This document shows positions 19,663 through 29,437 of a stretch of DNA of 64,000 bases, in pieces. The position numbers were made by a program, and so were the translations under genes. Source of the stretch: Pantoea eucalypti (GTDB lineage Bacteria; Pseudomonadota; Gammaproteobacteria; Enterobacterales; Enterobacteriaceae). The number at the start of each line of letters is the position of its first letter. Within the stretch, counting starts at the first letter, position 1. A model generated the notes under the pieces. That model saw nothing but the letters and a program-made list of their open reading frames with translations. It had not been told where the DNA came from and searched no databases. The stretch covers positions 124,001 to 188,000 of the forward strand of contig NZ_CP045720.1 of assembly GCF_009646115.1 (NCBI RefSeq), written 5' to 3'.

Positions 19663-20649
19663 TTATTTATTACGCCAGCGATAGAGTCGTGCCAGCCATA
19701 ACAGCAACTGATACCACTGCTTAATGCCTCTGGCATTACGTAACATGCGCAGGTGTGTCCGGGTTGTGAACAGGTCGGCAATGATCGCCTGGCGTGCGCG
19801 GGGGTCAGGCTCGCGTCTCACACTGTGACAAACGCTGAGCGCTTCATGGGTCACCTGATAGTGAAATGACGGGTAGATCTTCACGCGGTCACGATAACGA
19901 TGGTTAAGCTCTTCCAGCAGGCGCGCAATCTTCAGGTAGTGACGCTGATATTCAACGTTGCGCTCGCCAGTGCGTTTGCGATTGCTGATGGAGGCGTCAT
20001 GCATATAGTAGCGATAGAGTACGGCTTCGGTATACCGCACGCGTTTTGCCAGCAACATAAACTCGGTGGTCCAGGGAATATCCTGATGATGCAGGCCCGG
20101 TTCGAACTGCAACTGATGCTGCTCAATCAGTTCCCGGCGATAGATCCCCAGCCAGACCACATGCATATACCGATGGGTTTTCAGCGCGGTGTTGAGCCAG
20201 TCGGCCCCACTCAGCACCGGTGTGCTGCGCAAACGATCCAGCGGAATCAGCGGTTTTACTCGCTGGCTATGTTTGAAAAACCACTCGGCGTTGCACTGTG
20301 CCGCATCCAGATTGTCCGCTTCCGCCAGCGTCACCAGCGTCTGATACATATCGGGCTGCATGGTGTCATCCGCATCAGGAAAAGTGACATATTTCCCACG
20401 GGCTATCGCCAGCCCGGCGTTGCGGGCACGCGATACACCGCCATTTTCCTGATGAATCACACGAATATGAGCATGCTGCTGTGCATACTGGTCGGCACGC
20501 TCGCCAGAGCCGTCGGTGGAACCGTCATCGACAATTATGATTTCCAGCGCAGTTAGCGTCTGCGCCAGTAGCGCCTGCATGAACTCATCAAACATGCTGC
20601 CCGCGTTATACATCGGGGTAATGATACTCAGCAGAGGAGACGTACTCAT
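19663..20649 (-). CDS. waaH: LPS core glucuronosyltransferase-like protein WaaH (GT2)
   Basis: A 328-aa family 2 glycosyltransferase. LEIIIVDDGSTDGSGERADQYA, the metal site FPDADDTMQPDMYQTL, LDAAQCNAEWFF, HVVWLGIYRRELI, and LHHQDIPWTTEFM correspond closely to E. coli WaaH (YibD). That enzyme adds glucuronic acid to heptose III under phosphate starvation. The ATG at 20649 (MSTSPLLSII) fits the E. coli start; the frame is open to 20715 through TTG and ATG codons. In E. coli waaH lies next to tdh, outside the core operon; here it is inside, beside waaQ, whose heptose is its acceptor. I found no convincing PhoB box upstream. Confidence 0.82.
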   Translation of the reverse strand: MSTSPLLSIITPMYNAGSMFDEFMQALLAQTLTALEIIIVDDGSTDGSGERADQYAQQHAHIRVIHQENGGVSRARNAGLAIARGKYVTFPDADDTMQPDMYQTLVTLAEADNLDAAQCNAEWFFKHSQRVKPLIPLDRLRSTPVLSGADWLNTALKTHRYMHVVWLGIYRRELIEQHQLQFEPGLHHQDIPWTTEFMLLAKRVRYTEAVLYRYYMHDASISNRKRTGERNVEYQRHYLKIARLLEELNHRYRDRVKIYPSFHYQVTHEALSVCHSVRREPDPRARQAIIADLFTTRTHLRMLRNARGIKQWYQLLLWLARLYRWRNK

Positions 20650-20973
20650 GACAATATCTGCACCGGCGTTGTATTCACTGCGAAAGGGCGTTGCCTCGTC
20701 ATAAATCATTTCCAAATCAGCAGAATGAAATCAGGGAATGCATGATTATAAAACGGTGTGGCTTCCCTGCTTTACTAAAAACCACGCCCGACGACAATAA
20801 TGCGCTATATGCGCTTTTTTTACGCAATGAGACCTTAAAGGTAAACAGATTATTATGCCGGTGTTCATTTGGCTTTTTATAAATGGTCGTGGCAAACAGC
20901 AGGTGGGATAAATGACGGGAAAGTCAGGCGCTGAAATAACAGCGCCCGAATCAATCTGATAAACCTGAGTGCG
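20650..20973. other. Gap within the LPS block, probable waaH promoter region
   Basis: 324 bp between the GT8 gene and waaH, AT-rich around 20800-20880. It is the largest gap in the block and probably contains a separate promoter for waaH-waaQ-wabG. No clear -10/-35 pair, Pho box or hairpin was identified. Confidence 0.4.
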
Positions 20974-21978
20974 CTACTGTTCGCTCTGCTTAAAGAACTT
21001 GAGACTGACATACTTCATCATCCAGCTGATGCTTTCAGCATACTGTTTCTGGTGCCACTTAATGCGGGCGAATCGCTTCATCTCTTTGTAATGTTTTGGC
21101 GTATCAAGCGGTTGTACAGCCCAGGGTGAGCGCTGGTAATAGCCGTGGTAGCGCCGTGCAAGGTCGCTGCCTGCCCAGGTATGCCAGGGTTTGCATTTAC
21201 CGGTGTAGTGAATCATTACCGTGTCAGTGGGCACAGTAGAGTGGTCCCAGACTTTATTGGCGATGATGTCGTAAATCTGATTATAGCGGTCCGGCAGGAT
21301 CAGAATTTCATCCTCCAGCACGATATTCAGTGCATCCTGATCGGGAAAACCAAACTCTGCGCCCCGTTTTACCAGCACGTCGGTAATACGCGCGGTGGTC
21401 TGCCTTTCGAGCCAGCGGGGAATATTGATCAGCATGAAGCCGGAGTTGAAATAGTGATGATGCTTCAGCCCGAGCTTCGCGCACTGATTCTGTCGCGCTC
21501 GCGGCGTGTCGTTACAGGCCGCCAGCGTGTAATCCGTGAGATCCAGGGTGAACAGGGGAGAGTAATCGCCCACCACCAGGGTATCTGCATCAATATAGAT
21601 CACCCGATCGCTGTAGCTCGCCACGGTTTCAGGGATCAGGAAACGGTAGTGGATGCTTTTAGGGTAGCGTCCGACTGCGGGCAACTGATCAACCCAGTCA
21701 CTATTAAAGATATGTAGCGTGATGGACAGACGATGGCCTGAGGCCAGCGAACGCAGTTTTTCCACATCCTCGTCGCGTAGTGAGTCTGAAAAAATATGGG
21801 CGTGGAAAGCCGTATCGGGATGATGGCTGAGAAGTGAAAACAACGTAATGCCCAGGCCGCGCGCGTAGGCGTGGTTAATGCCAAACGCAACGTGAACCGG
21901 ATTGTCATCCGTGTCAGCAAGCGTGTTAACCAGCAGCTGACTTTGCTGAACGGCATCAGCAAGAGGGGTAATTGCCAT
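20974..21978 (-). CDS. LPS core glycosyltransferase, GT8 family (WaaO/WaaR/WaaI-like)
   Basis: A 334-aa retaining glycosyltransferase of the WaaI/O/R/J group. VHVAFGINHAYARGLGITLFSLL opens the GT-A fold, YIDADTLVVGDYSPLF holds the DxD metal site, and FNSGFMLINIPRW and FPDQDALNIVL are GT8 signatures. The C-terminal HYTGKCKPWHTWAG matches the conserved HFxGxxKPW element. These enzymes add alpha-linked glucose or galactose to the outer core; donor and linkage cannot be decided here. Confidence 0.8.
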   Translation of the reverse strand: MAITPLADAVQQSQLLVNTLADTDDNPVHVAFGINHAYARGLGITLFSLLSHHPDTAFHAHIFSDSLRDEDVEKLRSLASGHRLSITLHIFNSDWVDQLPAVGRYPKSIHYRFLIPETVASYSDRVIYIDADTLVVGDYSPLFTLDLTDYTLAACNDTPRARQNQCAKLGLKHHHYFNSGFMLINIPRWLERQTTARITDVLVKRGAEFGFPDQDALNIVLEDEILILPDRYNQIYDIIANKVWDHSTVPTDTVMIHYTGKCKPWHTWAGSDLARRYHGYYQRSPWAVQPLDTPKHYKEMKRFARIKWHQKQYAESISWMMKYVSLKFFKQSEQ

Positions 21979-21987
21979 TACGCTTCA

Positions 21988-23064
21988 CTATTCCAGATTA
22001 TGAGTAATAAACGTTTGTATTCTAGTCAGTTTATCATCATCCAGCCCGAATAATTTTTCAGCCGGCTGATCAAACTTAAAACGTGTGGAAAAAACGAACG
22101 TTGATGCAGCAATATTATCCGGTCCGATGAACAACACGTTATTGACCGGACGCTGTTCCCTGACTTCACACGGTCCGTAAAGCATGATCACCGGGATCTG
22201 CTGCGCATCCGCAATATAGGCATTGCCAGAGTCAGAGGAGATGTAGAAATCCATCTGCGAAATGGCCCACGGAACCTCTTCCAGCTTTAGCTCACCAATC
22301 AGACTGACAATATTCTCTTTTGGGCCGGTCAGGCTCAGTAACTCATCCAGCCATGGCTGCTCGGCTGGCGGGCCAAACACATAAAAGGTGCAGGGCAGGT
22401 CAGACAGCGACGCCATCAGCTGCTGCCAGATGCTGGCAGGAATCGTCTTGGCCCGATTACCGGCAGAAATACTGATGCCTATTTTAATGCCACTGCGCGG
22501 ACTCAGCAGCGCAGCGGGCGGCGCAGGCGGCTGCCAGAGTGGCGAGGTCGCATGTTTGGGAAAATCGGTATAGCGATAGTCGCGGTTAATCAGCTTCAGG
22601 TAACTATCGAGCGTTAAATCTTTCTTCGCGTGGTCGACAATGCCGCTGGCGCTGCGATAGAAGGTTTTATGGTAGGACTTACGCACATAGGTGCGCAGAA
22701 ACTGCTTGTTCGGTGCGTTGCATAACGCGGCAAAGAACAGGTTTACGCTATTTGGCTGCACCAGATAAACGCTGTCATAGCGGTTCATCAGGGTGAACGC
22801 GAGCTTCAGTTTGGCAAAAAAGCTGCGTTTTGCGTCTTCAATCAGAAAATAGCGGCTGACTGTGTCATCGTGACGCGCCAGCGGCTCCACCGCTTTGCTG
22901 ATCAACAGCTCAGACTGACCCAGCGCGCGCAGCATCGGGGTGATATTGATAAAATCACCGATCTTCGCCGTCTGGATGATTAAGCTGCGACCCGTTGGCC
23001 GGTAGAACAGCCGCATAATCGCCCGGAAAGGCAGCAGCAGCAGGTAGATCAACACATAGTTCAT
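21988..23064 (-). CDS. GT9-family LPS heptosyltransferase-like protein
   Basis: A 358-aa protein with an N-terminal hydrophobic segment (MNYVLIYLLLLPFRAIM) and GT9 motifs: SLIIQTAKIGDFINITPMLRAL and the nucleotide-sugar region DFYISSDSGNAYIADAQQIPVIMLYGP. SDSGN replaces the canonical D-[ST]G-x-x-H of heptosyltransferases: the usual histidine after the glycine is not seen, so donor specificity may differ. Its start overlaps the waaC stop by 4 nt, placing it in the hldD-waaF-waaC operon. I would not give it a gene name. Confidence 0.7.
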   Translation of the reverse strand: MNYVLIYLLLLPFRAIMRLFYRPTGRSLIIQTAKIGDFINITPMLRALGQSELLISKAVEPLARHDDTVSRYFLIEDAKRSFFAKLKLAFTLMNRYDSVYLVQPNSVNLFFAALCNAPNKQFLRTYVRKSYHKTFYRSASGIVDHAKKDLTLDSYLKLINRDYRYTDFPKHATSPLWQPPAPPAALLSPRSGIKIGISISAGNRAKTIPASIWQQLMASLSDLPCTFYVFGPPAEQPWLDELLSLTGPKENIVSLIGELKLEEVPWAISQMDFYISSDSGNAYIADAQQIPVIMLYGPCEVREQRPVNNVLFIGPDNIAASTFVFSTRFKFDQPAEKLFGLDDDKLTRIQTFITHNLE

Positions 23065-24038
23065 GGCGTGTTTTCCGTAATAACGGCCTGCAGTTTTTCT
23101 GCCACCGAGTCAGCGGTCAGCTCCGCCAGACGATGATTCGGGGCGCTCAGAGCCTGTTGGTTCTGCCCGTAACCGCCAATCAGGCCGGGATCGGTCGGGC
23201 CATACAGCGTCAGATTGGGACGATCCAGTGCCGCTGTCAGATGGCTCAATCCGGTATCTACCGAGACCACCGCCCGCGCGCCTGCCAGCTGCTGGGCTAT
23301 CGCGTCCAGCGTCAGCTTAGGCAGCACATCGACATGTCCGAATCCTTCTGCAAGCCGCAGTGCACGTTGATGCTCATGCTCAGCACCCCAGGGCAGTTTC
23401 ACCCGCAGACCGCTCGGCTGCATCAGTTCAATCAGCTGTCGCCAGTGTGATTCCGGCCAGTGCTTGTTGTCACGGGTTGTAGCATGCAGAAAGACCAGGT
23501 AATGCTGTGCGTCAGCGGGCAGATGATGCAGGAAGTGCCCGGCAATTGCGTAGTCACCCTGGTGTTGCGGCTTTTCATAGCCCAGGCTTTTGGCGAAGAG
23601 TTCGCGCGTTCGCTCAACCGCGTGCTGCCGTTTACTCACCTCATGGCGGACGTCATACCACCAGCTGGCAAACGGCTCACGCGCGCTGCGGCTGTCCTGT
23701 CCATGCTTCACCCCTTTCGATAAACGGGTGACCAGTGCGGCACTCTTGATCAGCCCCTGCGCATCAATCACAACATCATACTCACGTGACTGTAACTCGC
23801 GCTTAAACTGCACGCGCTCTTCACGCTGCTGACTGCCAAACCAGTGTTTGCGCCAGCGTCGAATCGCGACCGGTAACACCTTATCGACGGCGGGATGCCA
23901 GCCAGGGATCTGCGCAAAATTCTCTTCCACCACCCAGTCGAAACGGATGCCGGGAATAGCATGCATTGCATCGGTCAGAGCAGGGAGCGAATGCAGAACA
24001 TCGCCCATGGAAGAGGTTTTAACAATCAGGACGTGCAT
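23061..24038 (-). CDS. waaC: LPS heptosyltransferase I
   Basis: Transfers the first L-glycero-D-manno-heptose to Kdo2-lipid A. It is 325 aa (E. coli 319). The N-terminus HVLIVKTSSMGDVLHSLPALTDA, the IDAQGLIKSAALVTRL segment, FLHATTRDNKHWPESHW and the ADP-heptose site SVDTGLSHLTAALDRPNLTLYGPTDPGLIGGYG match E. coli WaaC almost throughout. It overlaps waaF by 13 nt and the next GT9 gene by 4 nt, showing tight translational coupling. Confidence 0.95.
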   Translation of the reverse strand: MHVLIVKTSSMGDVLHSLPALTDAMHAIPGIRFDWVVEENFAQIPGWHPAVDKVLPVAIRRWRKHWFGSQQREERVQFKRELQSREYDVVIDAQGLIKSAALVTRLSKGVKHGQDSRSAREPFASWWYDVRHEVSKRQHAVERTRELFAKSLGYEKPQHQGDYAIAGHFLHHLPADAQHYLVFLHATTRDNKHWPESHWRQLIELMQPSGLRVKLPWGAEHEHQRALRLAEGFGHVDVLPKLTLDAIAQQLAGARAVVSVDTGLSHLTAALDRPNLTLYGPTDPGLIGGYGQNQQALSAPNHRLAELTADSVAEKLQAVITENTP

Positions 24039-25081
24039 GGCACCTCCTGTGGCACGAGCAGTTCGCTCAGCGTCTGATGTACGCGCTCAGGCTGGATATC
24101 GATCAGGCTCTGGTGATAACCCTGTTCGGCATCGCCTTTGCGCACTTTGTGATAGCCAGTAATCAGGCGAATAATGCGCGCCTGACGTGCCAGCGGCGGC
24201 GTGAAGTCAGGGCTGCTGGGGCCATAGAGCGCGACGAGTGGACGATCCAGCGCCGCGGCAATATGCATCAGTCCGGAGTCGTTGCTGACCACAGCACGGC
24301 ATTGCGCCAGCAGAATGACCGCCTGTTCCAGCTGGGTTTCGCCTGCCAGATTACGGCAATGGCCGCGCGCCGCTTCAGGCAGCGCAGCGATAATCTCTTC
24401 ACCTGTCGGGCGATCTTTAGCAGAGCCGAACAGCACGATCTGGAAGCCGTCAGCAATCAACTGGCTCGCCAGCGTGGCGTAATGATAGTGTGGCCAGCGT
24501 TTGGCCGGACCAAATTCAGCGCCCGGACAAAAACCGATAATCGGACGGGTCGCCGCAAGCTGAAACTGTGCAGCCGTTTCAATCTTTTCCTGCTCTTCAA
24601 CCTGCAATTTCGGCCATAACAGCGGCTGTGGCAGTTGCGCCGCCGAGGCAACAGGCGTGTCGTAGCCCAGCGCAACGTAGCGCTCAACCATCAGCGGAAA
24701 GGCGGCTTTATCCAGCACCCGCAAATCGTTCAGCAGGCCATAACGCATTTCACCGCGCCAGCCGACGCGGCGTTTTATTCCGGCGAAGAAGGGGACCAGC
24801 GCCGACTTAAAGGAGTTAGGCAGCACATAAGCACGGTCGTAGTGACTGGCGCGCAGCACTTTTCCCAGACGGCGACGCTCACCAATTTCCAGTGCGCCAT
24901 GCCCTAGCGGCATCGCCAGCGCCTGATTCACCTCCGGCATGCGTGACAGCAACGGACGGCACCACGCAGGCGCCATCACGTCAATCACTGCATCCGGATG
25001 TTCGGCTTTGAGTGTGCGATAGAGACTTTGCGACATCATCATATCGCCGACCCATGACGGGCCGATTACCAGAATTTTCAT
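24026..25081 (-). CDS. waaF: LPS heptosyltransferase II
   Basis: Adds the second heptose to the inner core using ADP-heptose made by HldD. It is 351 aa (E. coli 348). ILVIGPSWVGDMMMSQSLYRTLK, VLPNSFKSALVPFFAGIKRRVGWRGE, IGFCPGAEFGPAKRWP and SNDSGLMHIAAALDRPLVALYGPSSPDFTPPL are diagnostic. It starts 17 nt after the hldD stop, as in the hldD-waaF-waaC operon of E. coli. Confidence 0.96.
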   Translation of the reverse strand: MKILVIGPSWVGDMMMSQSLYRTLKAEHPDAVIDVMAPAWCRPLLSRMPEVNQALAMPLGHGALEIGERRRLGKVLRASHYDRAYVLPNSFKSALVPFFAGIKRRVGWRGEMRYGLLNDLRVLDKAAFPLMVERYVALGYDTPVASAAQLPQPLLWPKLQVEEQEKIETAAQFQLAATRPIIGFCPGAEFGPAKRWPHYHYATLASQLIADGFQIVLFGSAKDRPTGEEIIAALPEAARGHCRNLAGETQLEQAVILLAQCRAVVSNDSGLMHIAAALDRPLVALYGPSSPDFTPPLARQARIIRLITGYHKVRKGDAEQGYHQSLIDIQPERVHQTLSELLVPQEVPCTS

Positions 25082-25098
25082 CGCCGGAGCAGCTTCCT

Positions 25099-26031
25099 TT
25101 ATGCGTTGCGGTTCAGCCAGACCATATAGTCAGCAACGCCCTGGGCCACTGTTTTAAATGGCTTGTCGTAACCCGCGGCGCGTAGCTTAGTGAGATCGGC
25201 CTGGGTATAAGCCTGATAACGTCCTTTGAGTTTTTCCGGGAACGGAATGTACTCGATCTGGCCTTTCTGATGGAATTTCAGGACCGCATCAGCCACTTCC
25301 TGGAAGGATTCGGCGCGGCCTGTGCCACAGTTGTAAATTCCGGAGACGCCATTTTCCCAGCACCACAGGTTCACTTCCGCCACATCATCAACGTGAATGA
25401 AGTCACGTTTAAAGCCGTCACTGCCTTCAAACAGTTTTGGATTTTCATCGTTGCTGATCTGCGTGTTCAGATGGAAAGCCACACTTGCCATGCTGCCTTT
25501 ATGGCCTTCACGCGGTCCGTAGACGTTGAAATAGCGGAAGCCGCACACCGGCGAATTCGCTTCCGGCAGCATCTGGCGGACATAGTGGTCGAACAGCATT
25601 TTGGAGTAGCCGTAGACATTCAGCGGCTGCTCATACTGGCGCTCTTCAATGAAATTCTCGTTGCGTCCGCCGTAGGTCGCTGCAGAAGAGGCGTAGAGGA
25701 ACGGGATCTCGCGCTCAAGACAGAAGTGAAGCAACTCTTTAGAGTACTGATAGTTGTTTTCCATCATGTACTTGCCATCCCACTCAGTGGTGGAGGAGCA
25801 GGCACCCTGATGGAATACCGCTTCGATCGGGCCTAAATCATCGCCCGCCATTACGCTCATCAGGAACTCTTCTTTGTCCATGTAATCGACGATATCCAGG
25901 TCGACTAAATTGGCAAACTTGGTGCCATCCTTCAGATTATCCACCACCAGAATGTCGGTGTGACCGCGATCGTTCAGCGCTTTGACGATGTTGCTGCCAA
26001 TCATTCCTGCGCCGCCAGTTACGATAATCAT
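25099..26031 (-). CDS. hldD: ADP-L-glycero-D-manno-heptose 6-epimerase
   Basis: Converts ADP-D-glycero- to ADP-L-glycero-D-manno-heptose, the donor used by WaaC, WaaF and WaaQ. It is 310 aa from the ATG at 26031, exactly the E. coli length. A Rossmann motif opens the protein ([16 protein letters not shown]), and SSAATYGG and the catalytic YGYSK follow. [21 protein letters not shown] substrate residues are conserved. The frame is open 24 codons upstream, but these do not match the family and lie in the hldD-kbl divergent promoter region. Confidence 0.96.
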   Translation of the reverse strand: MIIVTGGAGMIGSNIVKALNDRGHTDILVVDNLKDGTKFANLVDLDIVDYMDKEEFLMSVMAGDDLGPIEAVFHQGACSSTTEWDGKYMMENNYQYSKELLHFCLEREIPFLYASSAATYGGRNENFIEERQYEQPLNVYGYSKMLFDHYVRQMLPEANSPVCGFRYFNVYGPREGHKGSMASVAFHLNTQISNDENPKLFEGSDGFKRDFIHVDDVAEVNLWCWENGVSGIYNCGTGRAESFQEVADAVLKFHQKGQIEYIPFPEKLKGRYQAYTQADLTKLRAAGYDKPFKTVAQGVADYMVWLNRNA

Positions 26032-26258
26032 GTTGTTACCTTTAACGTTGTGGGGTGAAACAGGAGGTTTCACACACGAATACCTCACATCATAACATTT
26101 CATCAGGGTGCAGACAGCCAGATGACTCTGTAACGCTTTGTGTGTACATCCGCGCGGCGTGAACTATGCTGCAAAAATGACATTCTGTTGGGCGATTTAT
26201 CGTGAAGAAGCGGCCTGTTCAGTAAGATATGCCAGATTTTTGCCATCTGAGGAGAGCA
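26032..26258. promoter_or_regulatory. hldD-kbl divergent promoter region
   Basis: About 230 bp between divergent genes. It must hold both promoters. E. coli hldD has a heat-shock promoter, but I cannot assign a matching element here with confidence. Confidence 0.4.
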
Positions 26259-26261
26259 ATG

Positions 26262-27458
26262 ATGCCTGCGCAATTTTATCAACAACTTCGTCAGCAACTT
26301 GATGATGCACGTCAGGAAGGACTGTTTAAACAGGAGCGGATCATCACCTCTGCCCAGCAGACGGAGATCGCAGTGGGCAGCGATCCGGCAGTGATTAACT
26401 TCTGCGCCAATAACTATTTAGGTCTGGCGAACCATCCGGCGCTGATTCAGGCGGCGAAAGCGGGGATGGATTCGCATGGTTTTGGCATGGCGTCGGTGCG
26501 CTTTATCTGCGGCACCCAGGATAGTCATAAGCAGCTGGAAAAGCGGCTGGCAGACTTTCTGGGCATGGAGGATGCCATTCTTTACTCCTCCTGTTTCGAT
26601 GCCAACGGTGGCCTGTTTGAAACCCTGCTTGATGCCCAGGATGCAATAATTTCCGACGCGCTGAATCACGCCTCCATTATTGATGGCGTCCGGCTGTGCA
26701 AAGCGCAGCGATATCGCTATGCCAATAATGACATGGTGCAGTTGCGCGCCTGTCTGCAGGAAGCGCGCGATAAAGGTGCCCGTCATATTTTGATCGCAAC
26801 TGATGGCGTCTTCTCTATGGATGGGGTGATTGCGAATTTGCCCGCCATCTGCGATCTGGCAGATGAGTTCTCCGCGCTGGTGATGGTGGATGACTCCCAT
26901 GCGGTGGGCTTTGTCGGGAATGCCGGACGCGGAACCCATGAATATTGCGACGTCATGGGTCGGGTCGACATCATTACCGGCACGCTGGGTAAAGCGCTGG
27001 GCGGCGCGTCCGGAGGCTACACTGCAGCAAAAGCTGAAGTAGTGGAGTGGCTGCGTCAGCGCTCCCGTCCTTATCTGTTCTCCAACTCACTTGCCCCGGC
27101 TATTGTAGCTGCCTCGCTGCGGGTGCTGGATCTGCTCAGCGAAGGCGATGGGCTGCGTCAGCGTCTGTGGGATAACGCCCGTTACTTCCGGGAGCAGATG
27201 ACGGCCGCGGGCTTTACGCTGGCCGGTGCCGACCACGCCATTATTCCGGTGATGCTGGGAGAAGCCAGCGTCGCCCAGCAGTTTGCCCATCTGCTGCAGC
27301 AGGAAGGTATCTACGTGACCGGTTTCTTCTATCCTGTGGTACCAAAAGGTCAGGCACGCATTCGCACCCAAATCTCTGCTGCGCACACCCAGCAACAACT
27401 GGAGCGTGCGGTGGCGGCCTTTACCCGCATCGGCAAACAACTGGGCGTCATCGCCTGA
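26262..27458 (+). CDS. kbl: 2-amino-3-ketobutyrate coenzyme A ligase
   Basis: A PLP enzyme that cleaves 2-amino-3-ketobutyrate with CoA to glycine and acetyl-CoA, completing threonine catabolism begun by Tdh. The start at 26262 gives 398 aa, identical to E. coli; another ATG lies one codon upstream and shares the GAGGAG ribosome site. [40 protein letters not shown] and the PLP lysine in [16 protein letters not shown] are all present. tdh starts 10 nt downstream. Confidence 0.96.
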   Translation: MPAQFYQQLRQQLDDARQEGLFKQERIITSAQQTEIAVGSDPAVINFCANNYLGLANHPALIQAAKAGMDSHGFGMASVRFICGTQDSHKQLEKRLADFLGMEDAILYSSCFDANGGLFETLLDAQDAIISDALNHASIIDGVRLCKAQRYRYANNDMVQLRACLQEARDKGARHILIATDGVFSMDGVIANLPAICDLADEFSALVMVDDSHAVGFVGNAGRGTHEYCDVMGRVDIITGTLGKALGGASGGYTAAKAEVVEWLRQRSRPYLFSNSLAPAIVAASLRVLDLLSEGDGLRQRLWDNARYFREQMTAAGFTLAGADHAIIPVMLGEASVAQQFAHLLQQEGIYVTGFFYPVVPKGQARIRTQISAAHTQQQLERAVAAFTRIGKQLGVIA

Positions 27459-27468
27459 GGAGTCCGTC

Positions 27469-28497
27469 ATGAAAGCACTCGCCAAACTGAAGAAGGAAGA
27501 GGGCATCTGGATGGTGACCGATGCGCCGGTTCCTGAGCCCGGTCATAATGATCTGCTGATTAAAATTCGTAAAACCGCCATCTGCGGCACCGATGTCCAT
27601 ATCTATAACTGGGATGACTGGTCACGCAAAACCATCCCGGTACCGATGATTGTCGGTCATGAATATGTGGGTGAGGTGGTTGCGATAGGACAGGAAGTGA
27701 AAGGCTTTACGATTGGCGATCGGGTCTCAGGTGAGGGGCATATCACCTGTGGGCACTGCCGCAACTGCCGCGCTGGACGCACGCATCTATGCCGGAATAC
27801 GATGGGCGTGGGCGTTAACCGCCAGGGGTGCTTCGCGGAATATCTGGTCATTCCGGCCTTCAATGCGTTCAAAATACCCGACAATATTTCTGATGAGCTG
27901 GCGGCAATCTTCGACCCCTTCGGCAACGCCGTACATACCGCACTGTCGTTTGATCTGGTCGGCGAGGATGTGCTGATCTCCGGCGCAGGCCCAATTGGCA
28001 TTATGGCTGCAGCGGTCTGTCGCCATGTCGGCGCACGTAACGTTGTGATCACGGACATCAATGAGTACCGCCTGGAGCTGGCGCGGAAAATGGGTGTCAC
28101 GCGTGCGGTCAATGTGGCGAATGAGAACTTGCGGGATGTGATGCATTCGCTGGGTATGACGGAAGGGTTTGATGTCGGGCTCGAAATGTCCGGTGCACCG
28201 CCTGCGTTTCGTAGCCTGCTGGAGGTGATGAACCACGGCGGGCGGATTGCATTGCTGGGCATTCCGCCGGGGGAGATGGCGATCGACTGGAATCAGGTGA
28301 TCTTCAAAGGGCTTTTTATCAAGGGAATTTATGGCCGCGAAATGTTTGAAACCTGGTACAAGATGGCAGCACTGATCCAGTCCGGCCTCGATTTAACGCC
28401 TGTAATCACCCATCGTTTTGGCATTGACGATTTCCAGCAGGGCTTTGATGAGATGCGTTCAGGACGTTCGGGAAAGGTGATACTGAACTGGAATTAA
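27469..28497 (+). CDS. tdh: L-threonine 3-dehydrogenase
   Basis: Oxidises L-threonine to 2-amino-3-ketobutyrate with NAD+. It is a 342-aa zinc alcohol-dehydrogenase-family protein. The catalytic zinc ligands lie in AICGTDVH (C39) and [10 protein letters not shown]. The structural zinc site is [15 protein letters not shown], and the NAD site is [15 protein letters not shown]. The GAGGAGTC ribosome site overlaps the kbl end region, so the two form the kbl-tdh operon. Overexpansion upstream to 27406 would overlap kbl and is rejected. Confidence 0.96.
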   Translation: MKALAKLKKEEGIWMVTDAPVPEPGHNDLLIKIRKTAICGTDVHIYNWDDWSRKTIPVPMIVGHEYVGEVVAIGQEVKGFTIGDRVSGEGHITCGHCRNCRAGRTHLCRNTMGVGVNRQGCFAEYLVIPAFNAFKIPDNISDELAAIFDPFGNAVHTALSFDLVGEDVLISGAGPIGIMAAAVCRHVGARNVVITDINEYRLELARKMGVTRAVNVANENLRDVMHSLGMTEGFDVGLEMSGAPPAFRSLLEVMNHGGRIALLGIPPGEMAIDWNQVIFKGLFIKGIYGREMFETWYKMAALIQSGLDLTPVITHRFGIDDFQQGFDEMRSGRSGKVILNWN

Positions 28498-28500
28498 AAC

Positions 28501-28523
28501 AACGGCCGCCGGGGCGGCCGCCT
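28501..28523. terminator. Hairpin between convergent tdh and the GT-A-like gene
   Basis: CGGCCGC and GCGGCCG form a 7-bp stem with a 4-nt loop just after the tdh stop. It lacks a strong T tail on either strand, so its role as a terminator is tentative. Confidence 0.45.
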
Positions 28524-28525
28524 GA

Positions 28526-29437
28526 TTAGCCTTGCTTTTTCTCTTCATCGGTCAGGTAGCGGACTTTACGCGTATAGTCCTGGCCTTTAAAGTTCAGCGG
28601 CTGTTGCGGATCGGTCAGGTATTTTTGCCATTCCGACAACGGGAATCCGCCGTGAGCGCCAACCACTTCAGGTGGGATCACCGCCGACTGTCCGCCAATT
28701 TTCTTCGAGACTGGCCAGTTAGCCCATTCCCCCAGATTGACGGTTTTAATATCCAGCATGTCCAGTAACACCGCCAGCGGGAGCTGATCGGTAGGCGGCT
28801 GGCTGTCGTTCATTAAATTCCAGGTATCATTAAACAGCGTCAGCCACAGCGGTGAAATACGCTGCCAGACTTCTCGCGTAGCAGCCAGGTAAGCGCCGTT
28901 AACGTGGTCTGTCAGATAGGGCCTGATACTGTGCGGATAATAGGCGGGAATCGCTTCATCCGGCGCTCCCTCCAGCTTGGCAATCATTTTCCCCTGACGA
29001 AAACTGGAGTAAAGATGGCCTGGACCCATCATGATTTCAGGCATCTTAAGCAGATTGAGGTCGGAATCGATCATCAGAATGCCGTCGCCTTTTGCCTGCA
29101 GGGGCGCCTGCAATTTGATTAAACGGCTGCGATAGATCTGTTTGTAACGGTAGCTCTCTTCCCGGTGTGGGACATCCAGCGTTGCCACGCGGGTTTTTAC
29201 GGGCAGGCTGCCAAAGGCGTGAGTGGGCTGATCGCTGACTATCACAATCTCTTCTGCTTCTGTCGCAAAGCGCGCCGCAAAATCAGCACTGAGCAGGGCT
29301 TCTTCAATATAGTCCGCGCCGGTGCAGGGAATCACGACAGACGTGACCGGCACAGTGCCCTGAACCGCTCTATTCGAATAAGGCAGGTTATGGCGCGCTC
29401 TGATATGACGGTAACGGGGATTCAAAAAATTAAGCAT
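28526..29437 (-). CDS. Putative glycosyltransferase with GT-A-like fold (unnamed)
   Basis: A 303-aa protein from the ATG at 29437, which overlaps the stop of the upstream GT4 gene (CATGCTTAA) and indicates coupled translation. The N-terminal half has the layout of a GT-A enzyme: PVTSVVIPCTGADYIEEALLSADFAARF, EEIVIVSDQ, then LMIDSDLNLLKMPEIM with a DSD in the position of the metal-binding DxD. DHVNGAYLAATREVWQRI could line the acceptor site. I recognise no named family. Pairing with a GT4 enzyme suggests a role in surface polysaccharide synthesis, which is inference only. Confidence 0.55.
   Translation of the reverse strand: MLNFLNPRYRHIRARHNLPYSNRAVQGTVPVTSVVIPCTGADYIEEALLSADFAARFATEAEEIVIVSDQPTHAFGSLPVKTRVATLDVPHREESYRYKQIYRSRLIKLQAPLQAKGDGILMIDSDLNLLKMPEIMMGPGHLYSSFRQGKMIAKLEGAPDEAIPAYYPHSIRPYLTDHVNGAYLAATREVWQRISPLWLTLFNDTWNLMNDSQPPTDQLPLAVLLDMLDIKTVNLGEWANWPVSKKIGGQSAVIPPEVVGAHGGFPLSEWQKYLTDPQQPLNFKGQDYTRKVRYLTDEEKKQG

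Noticed and set aside
20650..20973. PhoB box upstream of waaH.
   Set aside because: No pair of CTGTCAT-like 7-mers with correct spacing was found; CCGTCATTTATCCC is too weak alone.
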